Shown in pieces: positions 33,936-46,083 of a stretch of 64,000 bases of DNA. The DNA comes from Lateolabrax maculatus (taxonomy: Eukaryota; Chordata; Actinopteri; Acropomatiformes; Lateolabracidae): assembly GCA_031216445.1 (NCBI GenBank), contig CM062219.1, forward strand, positions 19,354,501 to 19,418,500, read 5' to 3'. The position numbers and the translations under genes were made by a program. Under the pieces are notes generated by a model that made no database searches, was not told the DNA's origin, and was given only the letters and a program-made list of their open reading frames with translations. How positions within the stretch are numbered: position 1 is the stretch's first letter; each line of letters opens with the position of its first letter.

Positions 33936-35879
33936 ATCCTTGTGGTTACCGTAGTAACAGCAAGTGCAGTTTACAGCTACTTTGTCAGAAATACAACAGG
34001 AGAGCAACTGGTGTGTCCGTTTACAGCACAGCCAAAGAATCTCACGTTGTTTTAATAAAGAACTCTGTCAGTAACGTGCCTTACTGCAATCCTGCAACCA
34101 CCATCTGATTTAACGCTCCACGCGGCAAGATTTGTTTTCCATACAACAGCCTGTCTTGTCTTGTTGACACATTTGTGATGAATGATCATGGTTTGTGCTT
34201 ACAACTATGACAAGTACATCGTGTTTCGCTAGTTTCACTTTTAATGTGAAATAGCAGCAGTGGGATGTTCTGCTTGCATTAGCAGTAACTTCTGATACAG
34301 TGTAAAGAGAGTGAACTGTGAGTCTGATATCAATTGGATTAAATTGCCCTGGATTCCATTCATGCATGGTTCCCTGTAAATCCCTCATGTGTGTGAAGGC
34401 AAATTGAATCCAGCGAAGGAATGGCGGACCCCACCACTAATAATAAAAATGCCATAGAGGGAGGTAATTAAGTATTTAATTAAGTATTTAAGATTGGGTT
34501 TGATTTAAAAGAAATCTTAAGGATTAGAACTTTGATAAAAGTAACCAGCCAAAAAGTATTTTTACTCTGTTTCAAGGAAGATTCTTGCACTAATAGTAAG
34601 TAAATATTAACAAGTTTTTGACATCAAATGAATCAAGTATCAAGCATACAATCGAACTATCAAATTACGGATGTGTTCACATTTTATACACATTTCCTCT
34701 GACAAATTTGGCATCTTTGGAAACTTTGGGCTGTTCAACAGAATTGAACATAATGTTCTGTGAATAATACTTGGACACACACTGTGTTTGTAAAAATAAG
34801 CCACAGGCCATACCAGTAGAGTTCAAGAAAAAAATGATTTTGTTTCATATCTGTCTGAACAGTATATTGACACCCGAACATTCCAGCCATATATGGTAGT
34901 TGATCATGTCATTCTAAAACCGTGGACACTCTTCTGGGATACACACAAGGGTGATCCAGACTGTAGGGCACTTTGGCTGTGTAATAACTGAGCTGATGTT
35001 GTCCCAGTAGATGATGTTCAAACTCTCCTTCTGCTTTAGTGTCTCCACGTCTCTCGGTCCCAGCGTGACGCCCTCTTGATGATTTCAGGTTTGGGTTTAT
35101 AGGTGCTTTACGGCCTCAGACCTGCTGTCACACACATTAAACACAGACACGCACACAGACGGCAACAACACACACACTCACACTCAATGTTATACATTAA
35201 CATGTGAATCTGGCAAGGGTGCACACGACCACAAACACACAAAAATTAGTGTTTGTGAAGTGTTGGCTTCATTGTCATTCTGCACCACGGACTCGTCTTC
35301 CCTTTAATGACACTCACAACAACACAAAAATACACACAAAGACGCACACAGGCTGCTGATGAAGAATGCATTGTAAAAAAAAATAATTCAGAAATTACTA
35401 CAGGTAATGACAGCTTCATTGCAAAATCGAGATCAAACATGTCACATGAGACAAAATAAATATCAGGCAAGTGATAAGCCAAGAGGGAGCTTTTTGACAC
35501 TATTTAGAGATATAAAATACTTCCTGTCACGTCAAACCCAATGCCAAAACATCTTCTACCTGTCAGTCTGACAGCGTCATCCTCAACCACCTTCTCCAAG
35601 TCATTTATTAATAGATTCATGCCAATTAACACTAATGACTATTAGCACTAACAAGCATCCACACTGACAAGAGCTTGGTAAAAAATGCTGTGAACACAAC
35701 CTGTTTAAGAGGCTCTTAGTGTCTTCTCATTGCTCAGACAGAACGGGATAAATCGAGCATAAATACGTTATCTTGGTTTGAGGTGCAGGGTGAACTGTAG
35801 TGGTGGGAAGACGAACGGCAAGTCCGCTTGGTTCACTGCTGTGAAAATGACCTGTCACAGACCTGCATTTGTGCATTTT

Positions 35880-36010
35880 TATCCACAATCTTTCCCTAAC
35901 CTTTACCAAGTGTTTTAGTTGCCTAACCTTAACCACACTTTATTTGCTGATATTTCCCTAACCGTAACCATGCCATTCACCGATATCATAGAAAGCGAGC
36001 ATTTAAAAAC
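35880..36010. repeat. CCTAACC-rich teleost repeat fragment
   Basis: TTTCCCTAACCTTTACCAAG, GTTGCCTAACCTTAACCAC and CCCTAACCGTAACCATGCC. It is the same type of wording, on the opposite strand, as the GGTTAGGG-type element at 36590. Confidence 0.5.
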
Positions 36011-36081
36011 CAAGCATTGAACATAATCCAGGGTTTTACAGGATTGTCCATCATTGCCTATTGATGGTCAGGGTCGTATAG

Positions 36082-36489
36082 TTGTTTCTCATGGTGTCCC
36101 TGAAATTTTGGAAAGGACAAGTGGTAAATACAAATGTACTTATATACAATATTATTGTTGCTTTAAAGTTGTACAATGTTCCCGTGTTCATGTGTGACAC
36201 TGGGGCACACATCCACAATTGTTTGCAGACTGGAAACCCGCCTTTAGGAAGTGGAAGTCATCCTCTCCTCGCTAGCGTCTTTTCCTATGAGGGACGACTC
36301 TTGAGGAACCGCTACCATGTGCGAGACGAATGGAGGCAGCCTGGCCTCAATGTGTCCGGTTCTATAAGGTTAGCTAATAGTGTAACTCCCTACAGCGAAG
36401 GGAAAAAGCCTGCCAAATTAAATGGCAGAACATATTGTCTGCTGTTTAATTTGAACGACATATATACTGAAAAAGTTTCATTTAAATAA
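36082..36489 (+). other. Unrecognised 135-codon open frame, doubtful
   Basis: Begins MFLMVSLKFWKGQ and contains a Gly/Pro-containing middle (GNPPLGSGSHPLLASVF). There is no upstream promoter, no signal peptide, and no splice sites or similarity that I recognise. The centre (36225-36365) looks like part of a dispersed repeat. Probably non-coding. Confidence 0.12.
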
Positions 36490-36589
36490 TCTGATGATCC
36501 TATTGGTAGGACATAATCTGTCAATGCCTTCCAAAACTGTTACAAATCAGCATTGCAAAAATAAAACCAATTTCTCATCTGACACCACC

Positions 36590-36800
36590 AGGGTTAAGAT
36601 TTGGTTAAGTTTAGGCACAAAAACAACTTGGTTAGGGTTTGAGAAAGATCTGGTTTAAAATAACTATTTGGTCGACCTTATGGAATAATCATGGTCATTG
36701 TTCAAAGAAACCAACTATGTGTAGGAAACAGGAAGTAAACAGGCGTCTCCTGTGTCAGTGGAGTCCAGGGTTTTGTTGACCCACCAAGCCATGACCCATG
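36590..36800. repeat. Teleost interspersed repeat
   Basis: GGTTAAGTTTAGGCACAAAA, CTTGGTTAGGGTTTGAGAAA, GGAAACAGGAAGTAAACAGG and TTTTGTTGACCCACC are characteristic of a widespread fish repeat. No gene from 36801 to 37470. Confidence 0.6.
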
Positions 36801-37479
36801 AGTGCTGCTGTCGTTTTTTCTTAGGAGGATGGTCTTCAAAGATGTGGAAAGGTTTGTTACTCAACCTTTCTGCATCTGTGTATTGATTTACCTGATATAG
36901 ACCTACATGTTGAAAGCCAATTATCCAGATTTAGGATATTACAGTTCTTACAATGCTAATGTAATAAAACAACAAAGAAAAAAACAATACAATTTTCAAT
37001 AATCATCTTCTAAAATATATATATATTATTTTTACCCATAGGATGACATTGTCAAACCTACAGCCAAAGTGATTGTAATTTTGATTGAGTGTAATAATAG
37101 TGCTGCTGCTAACTCTGACCTTACCCAGCCTAACCCTACCCCATTAGGGTCCCCCTCGAGAGTCTCCACCACCTACTGTAACTCAGTGGGTTTTCTCATG
37201 GCAGGTTTCTTTCCAAGGTCTCTCTGAAAACCGTATGATGTTGTCAGTGTTGTCAATGACTTGGTTAAAATGATAAGGTGTCACTGGTAAAGTAGTAGAT
37301 ACTTGTTTATCTTAGAATTGTGGACAGAAACCCTAGTATTATGTTGCAGCTTTGAAAGAAGCAAACTATGAGAAAGTACTCTGAGGAACAACGTACGCTA
37401 ATGGAACTAAAGGGGTGGGGGGGGGGCTTCAGCTCTCTGTGGAGTGCTAACAAAAAATCCTTGTGTCAGTGTCAGGAAT

Positions 37480-37788
37480 ACACACACACACACACACACA
37501 CACCATTCAACAGGTGCAGGTTTGTGGTGGAAATGGCGGAGGCGTTTGTGTAGGAATGTTAATTTCCTGCCTTTTTTTTTTTGGGTAAAATTGGCTGCTG
37601 AGAGCCAGCCAGCTGATGTCAGGGTCTCTCTCTCACTCACTCTCTCTCTCTCTCTCTCTCTCTCAAACGTGCATTTTTTTTCACTTTCTCTCAAACATTA
37701 TAAACACAGGCCTCATGGATCTGGCATTTCTCTATCATTTATACACACACATAGCATAAACATAAACTACCTGCTCTGTCTCTTTCTT

Positions 37789-37819
<31 letters not shown>

Positions 37820-37820
37820 T
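37480..37820. repeat. CA and CT microsatellites
   Basis: (CA)n at 37480-37502, CT-rich 37624-37664 with (CT)n, and CT then CA at 37784-37820. Confidence 0.92.
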
Positions 37821-37854
37821 GCTGACTGACCACTCTCATGCCAAAAAGCCAATT

Positions 37855-37995
37855 ACCCGGTCTGCTTTTTAAACAGAGCGTGCAGCATTAGCGTCGGGCT
37901 GTGTGTTTAAACAGGACTAATAGTTGAAAGGTTAATTACTGATGCAGCAGTAAGCAGTCTGTAGTAATCACCAGCTATTACCTCACACTGTAACT
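37855..37995. promoter_or_regulatory. Candidate conserved non-coding element
   Basis: Unique block with GTGCAGCATTAGCGTCGGGC, AAAGGTTAATTACTGATGCA, GTAGTAATCACCAGC and TATTACCTCACACTG. Flanked immediately by a CT/CA tract, like several other such blocks here. Confidence 0.33.
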
Positions 37996-38310
37996 GCAAC
38001 ACCAAGAAACTGGAGCGAGACTACTATCCATGTTTATATCTATATTCTATAGCTGTAAACTACTGAAGTTGTATTTAATACCACAAGCAACAGTAATACA
38101 TTAACAGTAGTGGGAGCATAATAGTATTGATGTATGCAGTGATGGTAGTGTCACAATTGTAGTTGCAGTATAGTAAAACTCTACATTTCCAAAGAAAAGT
38201 GCCACAGTCTGTGCATTTGCTGTTTGGAGGCGAAAAAACAGTTCAGCAGTCAAATTCGCAGCTACAATGTGAGGCAAAAAAGTACTTTGCTTTCTGTCTG
38301 AACACACCTT

Positions 38311-38345
38311 TAGAATTACACTACATGGCCAAAAGTATTATTGTA
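38311..38345. mobile_element. Tc1/mariner-like terminal fragment
   Basis: TACACTACATGGCCAAAAGT followed by ATTATTG resembles the terminal inverted repeat edge (CACTATATGG-CAAAAGTATT) of fish Tc1/mariner-type elements. No transposase nearby. Confidence 0.4.
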
Positions 38346-38689
38346 TTATTATATTAACAATAGCAGTAGTACTAGCAGTGCCATTACCAGTTGTAGCAAC
38401 AGCAGCATAAGCAGTAAGGGAAGTAGCAGTAGTTGTAGTTAAAGCAGAAGCAGCAATGACTGAGAAGGGACTGACACCTTAGCAACAACAAACTAAAAAG
38501 TAAGTTAAAATTATAATGACCATGAGGTGTGAAGGTCTGGATCAGTGGTGTATTAGAGAGAATGAATGCAGTGGCCGATGTGAGGCGCATGTTGTCAGTG
38601 TGAAACAAAAGAAGGCGACGCAAAAGAGAAACGACCAGAGCTTGGCGAGGGGCGAAGGGACTGAGGCGCTGGCATCCGGGTGGGAGGGC

Positions 38690-38865
38690 TTAAATCACTC
38701 AGGGACCCTGGCCAGGTGTTCCCAGTTAGCACAATGGCACCTCAGCTCCGCCCAGCCAAGACAAACAGAACACACACACACACACACACTGAACAGCACA
38801 CAGCACACAGGACCGAGGCAAAGGGCTCTGGGGCCGTCACAGTGACAGTAAAAACGTCAACGTAA
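38690..38865. repeat. Teleost interspersed repeat with internal (CA)n
   Basis: GGCCAGGTGTTCCCAGTTAG, CACAATGGCACCTCAGCTCC and CAGCCAAGACAAACAGAACA, then a CA run (38769-38788), then GGGCCGTCACAGTGACAG. Recognised as a recurrent fish element. Confidence 0.5.
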
Positions 38866-38896
38866 ACTTCTTCTCTTTTCATTTTTTGTTCTTTAG

Positions 38897-38959
38897 CCAG
38901 TGAAATAATTTCTTTCAGATCCTCTGATGTTCAGGAGCTGCATGATGTTCTATTGCAAG
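38897..38959 (+). other. Exon-like segment with acceptor and donor
   Basis: A polypyrimidine tract ending TTTTTTGTTCTTTAG (or an inner TTTCTTTCAG at 38918) precedes 63 (or 41) nt. These are open in one frame (SEIISFRSSDVQELHDVLLQ) and end in CAAG followed by GTGAGTAAT. All canonical signals are present. I do not recognise the peptide and see no partner exon. It is opposite in strand to tcf4, so it would belong to a different transcript, perhaps a lncRNA. Confidence 0.25.
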
Positions 38960-39184
38960 GTGAGTAATCTCACTTCTCAGCTTCACTCTAAACCCGATTC
39001 TCCCCGTCTGCATTTACTCCTCCTTAACCCCCAGCCCCCTCCACACATTTGCCTGTACTGTAACATATGTGGATTTCTCACTTGTGTTTCTCACGGCCAA
39101 GAAAACATATTTTTGTCACATGAAGAAATCCACATCACACCACCTATTGATTTCCTCCTGGCAACGACAGTGTTTGGACACGTC

Positions 39185-39308
39185 TGTGTGTGCGTGCGTG
39201 TGTGTGTGTGTGTTATGTAAAGACGTATGTTTTAACACAGAAGAAGTAGTGAATATGAGGGTATCATGTGTGTATAGTCGCTCTCAGCATGGTTACTACA
39301 CTGTTACA

Positions 39309-39332
<24 letters not shown>
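39185..39332. repeat. (GT)n and (CA)n microsatellites
   Basis: GT/GC at 39185-39212 and CA at 39309-39333, opposed in sense. 39341-39960 shows no gene; a (TA)n patch is at 39621-39634. Confidence 0.9.
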
Positions 39333-39339
<7 letters not shown>

Positions 39340-39961
39340 GCAGGGCATCCATTGTCTGGGTGAAGTTCTTTGTTTTTCCTTCAAAAGGTGAAAAGTAGTT
39401 CAGTAATTTACTTTTGATTCCATGTATTTTTATTTATTGTATATCATATATTATGTTTTTAATGGTTATTGGTTGGTGCGTGTCTGCCTACCCGCCAGCT
39501 CTTCCGAGGTCTTTGCCAGGTGCCAAATTATCTATCGAGCAGCTAAAAATGACTAGTGTCACATGACAGTGTTTTAGTATGTGACTGATGAACAGAACGA
39601 AGAATTAGCTATACTCAAAAAATATATATATATATTTACTGTACGGTAGCTCTCTGAACACGTTTTTAATTATTTGGGTTGGTTGGATCTCCAATTATTG
39701 AAAACATCTAGCTCTTGTTCCTACAGACCGTTTTTCACAGCAGATAGTTTGACTTGTTTTAAGCAGGAAAAGCACAGGTGAATGTGAACTAGTTTAGTTA
39801 ACAATGGCTCCATTGCGTGTCCCACTGAGACATGACAGTGTGACAGTGAGCCTGCACACACAATCCTGACTTCAGCACGAATAAATGGAATGCAGATGTT
39901 TTAATGTCTTTTCCTGCAATGACATGCCAAAATGTCTTCTGTGAAAAATGTCCTCATTTGT

Positions 39962-40020
39962 GTGTCTTGAGATAACTTTTGTTATGATTTGGCGCTATAC
40001 AAATAAAATTGACTTGACTT
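39962..40020 (+). mobile_element. 5'-truncated retroelement tail, identical to 12578-12636 (inverted)
   Basis: Fifty-nine bases ending AATAAAATTGACTTGACTT match the 3' end of the element at 12.6 kb with no mismatch. Upstream sequence is unrelated, as for a 5'-truncated LINE-type insertion. Confidence 0.75.
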
Positions 40021-40540
40021 GACTCATTGTTAAGTCACTTTTGACAGAAATGTCGAATGAATGTAAGTTAGTCGGAGATCATGTTGCCGGACCAAATCAT
40101 TAAGGTGATCTATCATTTTCAGTCCAGACAGAGGCAGGTAACATTGTTCAGAACAATTTAAGAAATATGTTAATGTGGGAGTACACCGTATACAGTTGCA
40201 CCGATCTCATCCACTTTTCTGTTGCTGTTTTTAATGTGTGTAGCAGCTAGTAGCTAGCTATGTAGAAAACAATTACAGCTCAAAAGCTCTGATTGGTCAA
40301 CCATTTCTCCAGCCAGCAGAAAGGTATGGAAACTAAATCAATATTTCTAAATCCTCTTACAGCTGCTTCTTATTTTGTTTTAATTTGTATGTTAAATTTA
40401 TTTTCCTATTTATTTTCTATTTATTATATTTCTTCGTACTTTGGTCAACATTTGTTATTTTTAAATGTGCTTTATAATCAAATTGACCTGATTTGGCAGT
40501 ATATTCAATCTAATTGTGCATTGAAGCTAAACTATTAAAA

Positions 40541-40705
40541 GAAAAAAAGTGAGAGGGATTACAGAGGAAATGACTGAGTGTGAGGGAGGGAGAGGAAGAG
40601 GGCAAGGAAGTGAGAGAACTGGGAGAGGGAGGAAGGAGAGAGAGATTAATAGATTAGGGTGAGAGAGAGGAAGAGGAAGAGGGTGAAAAAAAGTGAGCGA
40701 GAATT

Positions 40706-40740
<35 letters not shown>

Positions 40741-40760
40741 AGAGTGAAAGAGAGAGATTA
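40541..40760. repeat. Purine-rich tract with (GA)15
   Basis: GAGAGGGA-type sequence, with a perfect GA run at 40709-40736. Confidence 0.9.
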
Positions 40761-40822
40761 ATAAAACGACAGAAGTAGTTCAGAGAGGAATGCTGACAAG
40801 TCTCTTTCAAGTGTCGGAGACT

Positions 40823-40862
<40 letters not shown>

Positions 40863-40880
40863 CACACACACACTCACACA
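40823..40880. repeat. (CA)n microsatellite
   Basis: CA run with CTCACA interruptions on its right side. From 40881 to 41390 no gene; the stretch is AT-rich. Confidence 0.95.
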
Positions 40881-41395
40881 CACTCAGGTCCCAGTGGAGG
40901 GCAGGTGTAGACAGCACCACCATCTGTGTATCAAAGCTTCAAATATTACTCCTGACACACACATTTTAATATAGGTGTGTGTATGTGTGTGTGCATGTGC
41001 GTGCAATATACGTAAACAAAATTATATAGATCATCTATATAATCACATTCAAAAAGCCTAACTGGCATGACCTGTCAGAAACCTTTATTGCAAAAGCAGT
41101 AAAGAAAATTATTAACATTGACAGATGATTAGCAATAAATATACAATAATATGCAAATAACAATCATATCAAATACAATAAAGGAAACACATAAAAAAGG
41201 CATTAACAATTAATAGTCCTATACATATTTTTACAGATGTAATCATTCAGAAACATGTACTACAGAGCTTTTTTCTTTTGTCTGACAACAGTCAATATAC
41301 AGTATTTTAAAGCTAATACTGCACACTAACACACAGGCAGTTCCTGAGGATCACTCTCTATCATGCCTCCTTTAATGTAAAAATTATATCTAGTG

Positions 41396-41993
41396 TTGCC
41401 AGATTGGGCAGTTTACCAAACAAATGAGCTAATTTCATTAAACACAACGCTGTGCAGTTCCTTGATTCATCTCAACTCGATAAGTTACTCCAGGTTGTGG
41501 CTAACTTATCCAGTTAAGGTGCAAAAACTGTGTCATAGCAGATGCTATAGTGATGCTGGTGGGGTTGCTGTCTGCTGACAGACATTCAGCTGCCTGGTAT
41601 ATGGTGCCACTGCTGGGAAAGTGAGCCTGACCTAAAGCTTTGGAATGCACTCGTCCTGGGAGACGATCCAATCCAAAGGCATGTGAAATCAGTGACCATC
41701 TTAACGTTAACAAAGCTTCCACAATGAAAACTGGAGCTGTTACATCTATGTATGATCCCGTCAAAGCCTCCAGACTCCTTTGACCAAAACAGTAATTTTG
41801 CCCCACAAAACACGGGAGCTTTTTTTAGGTGGCTAAAATAAGTTTTGCTGCCGACCCCGTGGCCACAGTGTTGGTGCAGGGACAGCTGTCAGCTTCTTCT
41901 GACTGTCATCTACTGTAGGTAATACAGTGACTATAGGTAAGTACCTCTTTCAACCCCACTTTAAAAACTGAACCGAACTGTCCCTTTAAATAC
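41396..41993. repeat. Teleost interspersed repeat, about 600 bp, near full length
   Basis: GGGCAGTTTACCAAACAAAT, CTACTCCAGGTTGTGGCTAA, GACATTCAGCTGCCTGGTAT, TCCACAATGAAAACTGGAGC and GCCGACCCCGTGGCCACAGT, ending CTGTCCCTTTAA. The whole length matches the wording of a common percomorph repeat. Minus-strand frames of 75-101 codons here are incidental. Confidence 0.6.
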
Positions 41994-42990
41994 ATGATTA
42001 GGGTCATTTATATAACTGGTTTGCCCCCCCAAGCCAAATCCCAAGGTGAGCGCAAAACAACTACAAAAAAAAAATAAAATAAAATAACTCAGACAGTCTC
42101 CTCTTGATTTTGGATTTGGACTCCCTGGGTGTGTTCCGGGATCCTGAGAGACTTTTAATGTCAACACTGAGGAGAGTTTTGAAACTGAGTGTCCTGTGCA
42201 TGGACAATGACTGAAGGAAATTGATTTAAAATCATCCAGACTCTTTCTCTCGCCCCTGGATGCGAGTCTGGATGCTGAATTCAGAATCAGAAGCTGTTGG
42301 CCAGCACCCTGCTGGAGAACATTGCAGTGCGGAGTCTGAATTTTCTGAAAGAGCTGCTTACAACTCATTTCAACAGAATCTGAATTAAACTTAACTAAAC
42401 CAAATCAAATTAAAGAATTCCACCTGGCCAAACAGAACTAATAACACATCATACCTTATGGACTCAAATATAAGATTTTTTTTCTGAAAAACATTACATT
42501 CGAAAAAGTTGGAGTTGATTTATATTTGCGGTCTAGAAAGTTGCATATTTAGATAATTCGATACTCTTTTCAGAATGTACTGTATTATGTGTTGTTAAAA
42601 CATGTGTGTATCCATGTGTCTTTTACAGTAAATACGCTCTTAAAGTATTTACTTAGTCCAATTTATCCTGCGGGAGTTTCGGACAGCTCATATAACGTCA
42701 AAAGCATCTTCCAATCGTCTTTACTGCAGACACAGACTGGCAACGTAACATGGTACTGTATCAGGTAATGTTTCATAATGTTTTGAAACATAAAGTAATG
42801 TAATGTTGCGTAGATACATGTTTTTTGCATTTATAAAAGCAGTTGGTGATGACAGTTAAAGAGACCTGAACTGTTCAGTTTGAGAGGAGTCACTTGACTG
42901 CAGGTACTAGATGCTACACTTAAGGTCATAATAAAATGCAAATACTTAAAGCGTCCTGCAAGGAGCCTTTCATGCTTAATGTTAAATATT
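41994..42990. other. No gene recognised
   Basis: A C7 run at 42025 and an A/AAAT patch at 42065-42087. A 135-codon minus-strand frame (41961-42368) begins MSCKQLFQKIQ but shows no domain or splice context and overlaps the edge of the repeat. Confidence 0.45.
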
Positions 42991-43001
42991 TGACGGCATG
43001 C

Positions 43002-43312
43002 GCGTGTGTGTGTGTGTGTGTGTGTTTTCCAACTCCATAAATTAGAATGAGATGAATAGTTAAATATGAAAATATGACAGGCTGGTCGTTTGACGCTTGT
43101 GCACATTGACAAGAGACATCTGCCCTGGCCTGTGGAGAGAACGAGCTGTGTGTGTGTGTGTATGTGTGTGTGTGTTTAGACTGCACAGAAAACTTCTCAT
43201 TTACATTTATTCCTGCATTTAGCCGACACTCTTGCTCGTGTGCAGTTGAGCAAGTGTGTGTTTCTATTTTTGCATGTGTTGTTTTGTATGTGTGTGTGTG
43301 CGCGCGCGCGCA
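43002..43312. repeat. GT microsatellites ending in (GT)6(GC)5
   Basis: GT at 43003-43024, 43148-43174 and 43287-43312. The last is a 26-bp purely alternating purine-pyrimidine run, TGTG passing into CGCG. Confidence 0.95.
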
Positions 43313-43469
43313 CCAGCTTCTGTCAGAAGAGGGGATGAAAGGATGAGGAAGTCTCGAGAGAACAAACGGATGAGCAGACAGCGGATGATGGCGAGGGAGG
43401 GACGGAGAGCGACACTCGGCTGTATGAACGCTGCTGCAGCAGCGTCGGTCTGATTAAAACATGCATTCT

Positions 43470-43612
43470 TCTATCTAATACTTTAATGAAATATTAACAC
43501 AGTTAACTGTAATTAAATTAAAAGGAGAGCCGGCAGTGAGATTAGTGGCCATGTCAGAACAACCTTAGGAGGATAACCTCCCCCCAAATTAATACCACAG
43601 CATTAGCTTAGC
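43470..43612. promoter_or_regulatory. Candidate conserved non-coding element
   Basis: GTTAACTGTAATTAAATTAA, GAGATTAGTGGCCATGTCAG, AACCTTAGGAGGATAACCTC and CAAATTAATACCACAGC in unique sequence directly left of a (CA)n tract. Confidence 0.35.
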
Positions 43613-43626
43613 TGCTCTGCTGTCTC

Positions 43627-43630
<4 letters not shown>

Positions 43631-43662
<32 letters not shown>
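43631..43662. repeat. (CA)16 microsatellite
   Basis: Perfect run. 43663-44345 shows no gene. Confidence 0.97.
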
Positions 43663-43665
<3 letters not shown>

Positions 43666-44349
43666 CTCATGATGAGCGTGCACACAGACAAATTCACTAA
43701 GGCAGCTTCACATATACAAACAGAATCCACACCTATGTATACCTACAGGAAACCAAAATGAATTAACAACATTAACAACAATGTCTTTGTTTTCCCCGTA
43801 CGACATTTTCGATAAAAGCTGGCACTCTACTGGTCATGAAAATGTCACTTCATATCTCGATCACAGAGTTGTGTAATGGGAGGGGCTGCTGGTTACTTAA
43901 GTACTTTTACCTGCTGTAAATTCTTCAACATAGAAGCACGGACTCTCCAGGAAAACTGACTGATACCACAGGGTTATGTTATGGCTACCCGTTTTAACTA
44001 TACTTAACTACCTTTGTTTCTGAGAAAATTTGCCTGGCATGGCAGATGGCTCTAAATACTACGATACCCATAAGCCTCCAGCTGAAAAAGCGAGTCAGAG
44101 TTTTGAATCAGAGCACCCATGCAACCGTGAAAAGCCCTGAAAGAGTGTGAAGATTAAAGTGATTTAAACTACCGAATGTTCTATCAAGTTTTATGCCAAC
44201 AGCTGTGAATTTTCTCTAGGTGGCGCAAACCGAGGAAAAATGCGTCCGAGCGAAATGAAAAGGTTTTAAGTTGAAACTGAATGACTCCCCCTGGGGAGAT
44301 AAAACTGAAGGAAAATAACAGAACAAACTGGAGTTCCTGCCAAGTTTTG

Positions 44350-44530
44350 AGGTCAGTCATGCTGCGTTCCAGACAACTTGGAACTCGAGATTTTTCGACC
44401 TCCTATTAGAAAGAAATTGTACACCAGAACGCCACTCAACGTTCCTACTTGTAAACTCGGGGCAAATTCATCTACCCCGACTTTGCAGAGAACCACCTTC
44501 ACAAACCAACAGTCCAGTGGTCAAATTCAT
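44350..44530. repeat. Teleost interspersed repeat fragment
   Basis: TGCTGCGTTCCAGACAACTT followed by GGAACTCGAG and TTCCTACTTGTAAACTCGGG matches recurrent fish wording. From 44531 to 45940 nothing is firmly recognised. Confidence 0.45.
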
Positions 44531-45949
44531 GAGAATAAAGTGAGGTGTAAAATAAAAGAACATCAGGCTTCCTTCCAGTGAGCTTTCTGTGGGTCAGTCA
44601 CCCAAATCACAAACTTATATGCTGACCAGTAGTGATGGCTAAAGTTACAGGCCGCCATATCGCGATTTTTTGAGAACGCAGCAAGCTGCCAGGCCAAAGA
44701 GCGTCGAAAGGAAACAAATACTACGTGGGAGGTGCTTGGCTTAGCAGTTCTCTAAAAAAGGAAGTACAGTAAAAGACAATCGTGCAGGCTCGAGCTTAGT
44801 CCAACAGCAGCTGAACATAATCGCGCCACAAAGATGCTACACATGAGCAATTAACACAACAGGTTCAATAACGTAGGCACACGGCAACTTCAACAATCCG
44901 GCAGGGAATAAGAGGCAGCGGGCCGGTTCAGTACTGCAGGGCCGACGAGGGAACGTGGGAACAGGTGTGTAGATGGGTGGGGCCATCAGGTGATGTGGGG
45001 GAAAGGAGGGAAAGTGAGAGGGCGTCCGGTGGACAGCTCGAGGGTGGCAGGGAGGGGAGTGAGAGAGCGTGGCTGAAGGGGGCACATTGTGACAGAAACA
45101 TAATGCCGCCTGGATTATGTTTTCAGTGACACAAAGAGGACATTTTTTAAATCTATGTATTTGGGAAGTGAAAACATTTTCATACCAAATACATCTGCCA
45201 TTTTGTTTAATTTCTTTTCAGACAATATCCAAGTAACCAAAGCCGAACATTTTTTCTTATCAAGATAGCTTTCCCTTCCCTAAGTGTTTTTGTAGTCTAA
45301 ACCTTATCACACGTAGGATATGCTTGATTTGAACCCTACAGTGTCAAAGTCCTGAGCTTTGTACAGTCAACCCTCCACCTCCCTGAGACTAGCGTGTGGT
45401 ACAAGACTCTACTTCTTCAAAGACTGGACAAAACATTGGCAGTAAACATAATCAAGGTAGCAATTTCAGAACATCTCCTACAAATAATTTGGCTAAACAG
45501 CCTTGTATATACCTTTAAACCTATCTTTCAGTAGAAAGTAGAGCAGAATTCAAATATGAAGCATTTTGTTCTTCAAACTTTTTGCTTTACTTTGAAATCT
45601 TACTTTGCATCTTGATTTAAAACTTAAATTTCCTATTGATAAACTTCGAAACATAAGACCTGCAGACATAACAGACAAACATATAAGACCTAAAGTGCAC
45701 TTCAGATTTACATTTTTATTTGATCCCTTAAAGTTGTTGAAACAAATCAAGTCAATATTGAAGTCAGTTAACCTACAGAAATACACATTTGAGATATTTA
45801 CAGATTGAGACGTGCAAGGACACACACACACACACAATTACATAAAACTACACGTTATCTTAACTTCCTGTCTTACACACATGCATATTGAATTGAGAGG
45901 ATTACCTTTGTGTTTGTATGTGTGTGCGTTATAAGAGGAGGTCTTTTTC

Positions 45950-46044
45950 TGTTAATCATGAAGGGTATTAGGCTCTAATAATGACTAGACTAAATAGACT
46001 CTGAATGACAAGTAATACCATTAAGGGTGTGTGTGTGTGTGTGT

Positions 46045-46083
<39 letters not shown>

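Noticed and set aside
36082..36489. 135-codon plus-strand frame
   Set aside because: No splice or promoter context, no recognisable domain, central part looks repeat-derived.
41501..41813. Minus-strand frames of 75 and 101 codons
   Set aside because: Lie entirely inside a recognised teleost interspersed repeat.
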